From: Phallusia mammillata
Lineage: Eukaryota > Chordata > Ascidiacea > Phlebobranchia > Ascidiidae
Reading direction: 5' to 3'
Length of the DNA stretch: 64,000 bases
Assembly: GCA_003260075.1 (NCBI GenBank)
Contig: QLIY01000323.1
Span: 86,450-150,449 of the forward strand
Each line of letters opens with the position of its first letter. The stretch's first letter is position 1. The position numbers were made by a program, and so were the translations under genes. The notes below the pieces were generated by a model. The model had not been told where the DNA came from. It was given only the letters and a program-made list of their open reading frames with translations, and did not search any database. Shown piece by piece: positions 58,187-64,000 of the stretch.

Positions 58187-60569
58187 GCGATATTTTTGGC
58201 CTTTGTCCGCAACAATGTTCAGCGATAATGGTTTCATTTCACTTGATCGGCCGTACGCGGCTTAAACCTTTTTATTTTCAGATACGCCGGAGGTATCCAA
58301 GTTAGTGAAAGCTAAACTTGCTTGTTGTACAGTTTTAAAGATACGCCAGATTGCTTCGACTTGTGTCTCTTTCGTAAATTTTACCCTTCGGCCCGGGCTG
58401 GCTTATAAGAACCCGACCTTTTGCTCCGTCCCAGCAAACCCAATTCGTAACTCGTTGCTGTTCTGAAGTTCTTCCGGCGCAATTGCATGGTTCTGATCGG
58501 CGGTGCGTCCCATGTGGTACAACCTCAAATATACAAAACACACTACATCACTGGACGAGTTCTCTCAAACCTGTAAAAGTTTGTATTTACGTTCACTTTT
58601 TTGCGCATATGCTCGTGTGCCTTGGAACCAAGCATAAACTCAAAAACTTCGCCTGGCAAGTTTAGTTTTCTTGTCGGTTTTGCTATTTTTTGCACGATCA
58701 TACCACTCGCCTTACATTGCATTATCCGATATAAAGTTCTCCATTTTTCACCTCGGTCGCTCGTTGGTGCCACCTACCGTATCACTTATCCCTGTTCAGG
58801 TTAAATACCAAAAACAACCGGTAGCGTGTTGGTTCTAGGCATTACATTGGGCATCCTTTGATTTGTCGGATTACAAAGTTTGCAACAGCTCACTTCTAAA
58901 CTTTTCGGCTCTGGCAACGGACATCGTCTAATGGGAGCGCGTTCTTTGGTCACGTGATATCCGTTGTGCAAATAAAACGAACGTTATCAACTATCATTCC
59001 CATCACATTTTGCCAAAATCATCTTTTCTTAGGGCTTTCCCTGTTAGGTGTATCCCTCGCATTATACTCTTTCTAACTAACTTCCGCTAATCCCCTTTTC
59101 TACGCGTTTTTGTCGCATCTGTCCGCTCTTACACCTTGTTTTAATCGTGCAGTTTGATGCTTAGTCACTTTTACCCCGCCTCTGCCACGCCCATTTTTTT
59201 ATTTCGCCTGCCTCGCATATTGGGGCTGACGATCAAATCTTTTGAAATATCATAAATTTGTTTTTTTTCCTTTTATCAAATCTTGGACTCAACGTCGCTT
59301 TTCATTCACGTCCATGTGTTGGAATCACTTTTTTGCGCTCTGTTTTCCGTAAACGCTTAAATCTGTTTTACAATAGAACTTTGTTAACTGTTTAAATAGA
59401 TACTCTGGCGCGTTTTTTTGCAGAACTGACACAATGAACTTGTTATTTCCACCTATAGCTGAATTTCAAAACCAATAGCGCTGTTATCGCGTCATTAACT
59501 ATTGACACTCCGCGACCTTCCGTCTAAAAATTATGATATAAATTGATAGTATAAGCTTCATCGTATTCTCTCAATCGTCCTTTTCTGATCATTCATGTTA
59601 CAAATATCCCACGATGGTGTTTTTTACGCGAGCAAGTTCCATTACAAAATTACGTTATGCTCGACTTAGCTCGCCTACGTCAGCATATGCCTCCAACTCC
59701 ATTCATACATGCACTATTGTCATCATTTTTGACCACCCCCTTGTTTTTCTTATGCTCTGCTATAGTGTTCAAAACCCTTGTAGTTTTTAAGCATTTTTGT
59801 TTCGGATGACGCTCGCTCGTTTTAATAAAAACCCTACTTTTCGGAAAATAATGCAAAAATTGATTGTTTTTTTGTGGTTTCGTCAGATTTTACTACGTAA
59901 TTTTCTTAACTTGAGTATGAGGTACAGCGCAAAACATTAGCAAGCAAGCGTTTACTTTTGGGTAGAGACTTTAGTTTACATAACTTACACCTATTTTTGA
60001 CTGTTAAGGAGCAGCTCCCTTTCCCCTTAACGCACCAGTAGTAAAGTGCATGGTAATGCTTTAAATCCTCTCTAAACTCACAGTGTGCTAAAAAACAGTG
60101 AGTTTCGAAATGCTAATGAATGCAAATTATCTGTCCAATCACAATGCAGCCCCCGCGTCTAAATGCAGCTCGGCCTTCCGCTCAAGTTTTGTGAGTCATA
60201 GTCTTGATGTGGGCGCACAATCATAAAGCTTTAGAATAGTTAAGAGGTAAGTTTCCATAACAAGGAAATTGATAAGGCGCGCTGAGCTCATGTTTGCAGT
60301 GGCTGTTACGCATTATGCTCTACCAAAAAGTTGAGATGTTGCATTACAATGTTTGATGCTGAATTATGCAAGTAACCGAAAGACGAGCTTGAACAAATAC
60401 ATAATGTCAGCATTTCTGCAAGTTATGTGATCGATATAACGAGTTGGCCTACAGTGAACGTTGGTAGACTTTCAAGCATTGAATTTTTACGCAAATGTGT
60501 AGGCCTATGTATAGCCTACTTTTTTGCAGGAAGGCGTTCTAGTCGTCGTAAAAAGAATAATAGGCCTAA
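58187..60569. other. SHOC2-UNC93B1-like intergenic region
   Basis: About 2.4 kb without a recognisable gene. An AATAAA lies at 58971-58976 as a possible SHOC2 poly(A) signal. A splice acceptor (ACTTTTTTGCAG, ending 60529) lies 40 bp before the next start codon. TAGGCCTA-type motifs cluster at 60500-60568. Confidence 0.55.
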
Positions 60570-63500
60570 ATGGAAAAGTTGATGGGTGAAAAATGGACCC
60601 CAAGGAACATTTACCGCCGAATGACTGGCAGGCCCTGTAAGTACAATTTTTTGTCCTGGTTACCGAACAGGCATTCATTTATGTTATATTTTTGAAATTT
60701 CCAGTGATCAAGAAGCGCAAGAAACCAAGAGTTGGGTTTTTCCCGCTTCCAACGGGTAGGATTGTTCCCTTCAAAACCTATGTGCAGGAAATGGGGGAAA
60801 CCCCTGACCTATTGGAGGCCCGCCCCCCTGGCTGGGACGAGAACAAAGAGGAGAGACGAATTAATAAGAAGACCAGGTTAAAGCCATGCTTAAAAGCAGT
60901 AGGATAGTGCAATGCAACACAACAGTTACCGAATGTTATTTTTTTTATCAGCGAAGTTTTGATGAGCTAATTATGACAAAAAATACTTTTTGGTTATAAG
61001 AACATTGACTCTCTCACCGAAATCAAGTTGAGGGCACCCGTGTGAAAATATTGTGCTAGAAAGAGCCTCGTGGTTAACTTAAAAAACGCATATTTTGGCA
61101 ACTAGTGATATAACTTATATAGTGGGATGAGGAAAAGTTCTTCCGAGTTTATATTTAACTGCACGCTTTTGCTTAATGACCGAAACTTACGTTGAGCTCC
61201 TATTGTTTCGTTCTTTACCAGGAAGTCTCTTTGTCAATCGATCGTTTGTGCATCACTTGCCCTCTTCCTATTTTCCTACGGTTACAACCAACTCTCGCTG
61301 ATGCAGAATTACTTGCACGAAAGCCAGTTCTTCATGCAGATCAAGTACATGCCCGACTATGAGAACACTTACGGCCACGTGCAGTTAATCGCCAAATATG
61401 GGTAAAACTTCACAAAAAATCTAATTTTTTTGCTTTTGAAGCCCTTTTGCTATTACTAAATAAAATTTAAATGCCACCAAAACAATTTTGTTGCGAAATA
61501 AATAACAATTGTTTCACAGAATTGCTGCCATTACAGCCATGTTCGTACCATACATGATTCGATCGTTCAAAGACAAGTGGATTCTCTTTGTAACCACTGG
61601 TTGTTATTCCTTGTTTATTTCTCTGGGATTTCTCGATGCCAAGTACACCATTATGCCAAGTATGTGAATGTGTTTTTATAATTAAAGTTTTTTTTTACCT
61701 TTTGAAAAGCGTATTAGGTTTTCTGTTGATTTAGAAAGGTTATCAAACATGACACAAATGATACCTAACTTACATGATACTATATATGATTCAAACTTGC
61801 TGTGGCCTGGTTTTGTTTAAACTTTTTAATACATTTGATTAGAATTTATATTATTATCCCACTGTCTTTTTACCAGGTGGTTTTATAGCTGGGATGTCTT
61901 GCATTCCCTTCTTTACCACTTTCAGTATGTACATGGTCCATATTGCTAGAAGGCTTGGGGATCTCAACCAAAAACGTCCTTACAATGGTAACGTAGCTGT
62001 TTTCATTCATCTAAGTTACATGATTTACCCATTGCTACATTGCGACCTAATATTTTGCCTAAACTTTTTTAGGAATCCAAGGCGACTGGTTATTGGTGAA
62101 GTTTAACGCCTTTTCCTTTGTTGCTTGGTACTTGGGGTTTGCTTTCGCTTCGGGAACTTGTGCTTATCTTTTCCATGGAACACTTCGTCGAAACGACACA
62201 TGTAAGTAAACTTGTCAGATGACATTTTTAGTATTCTTTAATTTTTCTGTACCATTGACATCTTATTATTTTGCGAGCTGTGGTTTCTTATTGCATGTTA
62301 TCAAATTGATTTTACTTCATTTAAAATTTATGAGTTTACAAATTAGATTGCAATTCCTTCAAATGTTCAGTTACATAGAACAACCAGATATCATAGAGAT
62401 TCGTTATACATGTTTTTAATAACACGAAAAAAACTACACAGCAAACTAGCAACTAAATACCGTGTCTTTAAAAGATGTCTATGTTAACAACCTTACCTGT
62501 GGACTGACATACTGCGACAAACCCTGGCCCAACTGGTGGGATGTTTTGATGCAACAAGATGAGATTCCACAGATTGACAACTACGCCTACGCTAACATGT
62601 AAGATTGACAACCGCTTATGCGACATCTTCTCATATCATTCATGACCTATACACATTTTTTCATCGTTTTTACTTACTGTATAACACATCTAATGAGGCA
62701 AACTGTAATAATACTTCTACCAACATTAGTTTCATTTTTTACCAGTGCAAATGCATGTTGTGGAATTGTGGCAATGACCCTCTTCCTTTTCGGCTGCGTA
62801 GAGGGACAGACTGCAAAAGTGTGGGCTCATTTCAGAGATGAAAAAGGTTTTGAGTTGAACTTCAAGCTTGGATGGAGAGCTGTGTTCAGCTGGAGGCGAA
62901 CCAAGCTTGCTCCTATGTTTATCTTTATCGGGTGGTCGATGGATTTCATAGCTTATTCTTATACCAGGGTAAGTGCATTTTGTGCCTTTTGTTTCCAAAC
63001 AATTGGGTTAAATAGTTTTTTTTACACACTTGGACTTTTCTTTAAAAAAATTATACAAATTTATAGTAAAATTTATACAAACAACAAAAATATGTATCGC
63101 TATTATACCTATGTAAGCTCGTTCATCTTCGTGTTTTAAACCCATTTCGAAATTATTTAAAAAAATAATTGTGTTCGTACTAATTCAGGCTTACATTCTG
63201 TGCTCGGCGGACAGTTGGAAAATGTTTGTTGGCCTTGCATCCTTCGGTTTCTGTGCTGCTGTTACAGGTGGTATCGTGCCGTGGGTGATCATAAGAAAAA
63301 GCGCAGTGAACCTAATAATGCTACTTGGGGGTAAATGACACATGTCACAATTCTTTAATTTTTTAATGTAGAAGAAGTTTACATTTGCTGAACAGAAATT
63401 CACTGTGAAAATTGAGGTTTATTAAATCTTTGTTCAGTTGCATGCTACATCGTATCGCTTGGAATCTTATTTTTCTGGCGACCTGTGGCTGCCATTGACG

Positions 63501-63972
63501 GCTACAAATATCCCCACAGGCAACCTGACCTATGGGAAAGAATTGTGTTTTACGCGGTACCAGGAGTATGGGGAATCGCACTTTCCTGTTTGAACTCAGC
63601 AATTAACCGTGAGTGCTTGCCTGTTTCGTGCAATGCAAAATATTGCTTTCAAAACAACAATAATTGAACTCATATTTTGCAGTGAAGATTGAGTTTGAAT
63701 ACACCGATTCAGACGAGATTCTACAAATGTTTACAGTGTACAACCACTGGAAGGCAGTGGGAGTTCTGATTGGCTATATAACCAGAAACATGTCAACCTG
63801 TACAAATGTATGTTCGGTTTTATTTAATATCCGTGTTTCTCCTTGACATCATTGCTAACACGTTAGTACGTTTAAGGCGAAACTCTATGGCTTGTTGGGG
63901 ACGCTTGCACTTGGATTGTTAACTTATTGCTGGTATGAAGATTGTCGTTTAAAGAAGGGTGATAGATTAGAG
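60570..63972 (+). CDS. UNC93B1: UNC93B1-like multi-pass membrane protein (12 exons seen, 3' end outside or near window edge)
   Basis: Exons: 60570-60636, 60705-60876, 61222-61401, 61520-61659, 61877-61987, 62073-62201, 62475-62598, 62746-62968, 63189-63330, 63438-63608, 63683-63807, 63877-63972; 560 codons are open and the gene continues past 63972 (a GT donor follows). The product has a long basic/polar N-terminus (KKRKKPRVGFFPLPTGR) and then about 12 hydrophobic segments of the UNC93/MFS fold. Correspondence with vertebrate UNC93B1 is good at MQNYLHES, KYGIAAITAMFVPYMIRSF, FIGWSMDFIAYSY, VWGIALSCLNSAIN and FTVYNHWKAVGVLIGY. In vertebrates UNC93B1 escorts nucleic-acid-sensing TLRs from ER to endolysosome; a tunicate or other invertebrate homologue may have a different job. 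The ATG at 60570 follows an in-frame stop codon. The next in-frame ATG is 60582. A luminal sequon (NNLTCG) is present. UNC93A is the alternative family member, but the N-terminal and C-terminal match favours UNC93B1. Confidence 0.85.
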
Positions 63973-64000
63973 GTTGGTTTATACTTTGTATCATTAACGT

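Overview
The window is eukaryotic and looks like an invertebrate deuterostome. An ascidian tunicate is my best guess. The evidence is an AT-rich sequence, many short GT..AG introns (mostly 60-600 bp), closely spaced genes, and proteins that track vertebrate orthologues exon by exon (NHLRC2, MFSD13A/TMEM180, NOP14, SHOC2, CDC25, an UNC93B1-like protein). The phylum call is an inference; no species-diagnostic marker was found.

Layout, every recognised gene on the + strand: GAPDH (4268-5275); NHLRC2 (5547-11075, with its last exon repeated at 11710-12237); ATG101 (14870-15556, one exon); MFSD13A/TMEM180 (16132-18912, 9 exons); NOP14 (20970-27992, 17 exons); a 7 kb gene-poor stretch; a CDC25 phosphatase (35028-43167, 11 coding exons with a 4.7 kb intron 3); an unrecognised single-pass membrane protein (about 46447-47054); SHOC2 (48630-58186, 10 coding exons); and an UNC93B1-like transporter-fold gene (60570 to beyond the window). 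Exon boundaries were placed by eye from GT/AG sites, reading-frame phase and family alignment; phases close through every multi-exon model. The genes are housekeeping or signalling genes and do not form an obvious pathway. SHOC2 acts in RAS-RAF signalling, CDC25 in CDK activation, NOP14 in small-subunit ribosome assembly and ATG101 in autophagy initiation.

The assembly carries a systematic artefact. Sixteen runs of 10-12 G (and at least two single-N joints) each sit between two near-identical stretches of roughly 30 bp to 1.2 kb. They look like unmerged allelic contig ends laid head to tail, and they create false exon duplications in NHLRC2, MFSD13A and NOP14. They also expose allele pairs, which show small indels, one occupied/empty transposon site and two insertion differences that build a TAGGCCTA/TAGGCTA motif.

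Mobile DNA is mostly non-autonomous hAT-type elements (terminal CAGGG/CAGTGG/CAGAG repeats, 8-bp target duplications). Five complete elements have both ends and duplications clearly visible (2137, 9173, 45009, 47360, 56441) and a sixth lies at 12555. Several target duplications are variants of the palindrome GTTTAAAC. A separate 274-bp element at 28253 has 46-bp perfect inverted ends and a 9-bp duplication, as in Mutator-like MITEs. I did not find a convincing new multi-gene system. The items most worth checking are the CDC25 catalytic-motif substitution (Tyr-Cys instead of His-Cys), the TAGGCCTA insertion polymorphism, the hAT target preference, an antisense cysteine-rich ORF inside SHOC2, and the unrecognised membrane protein.
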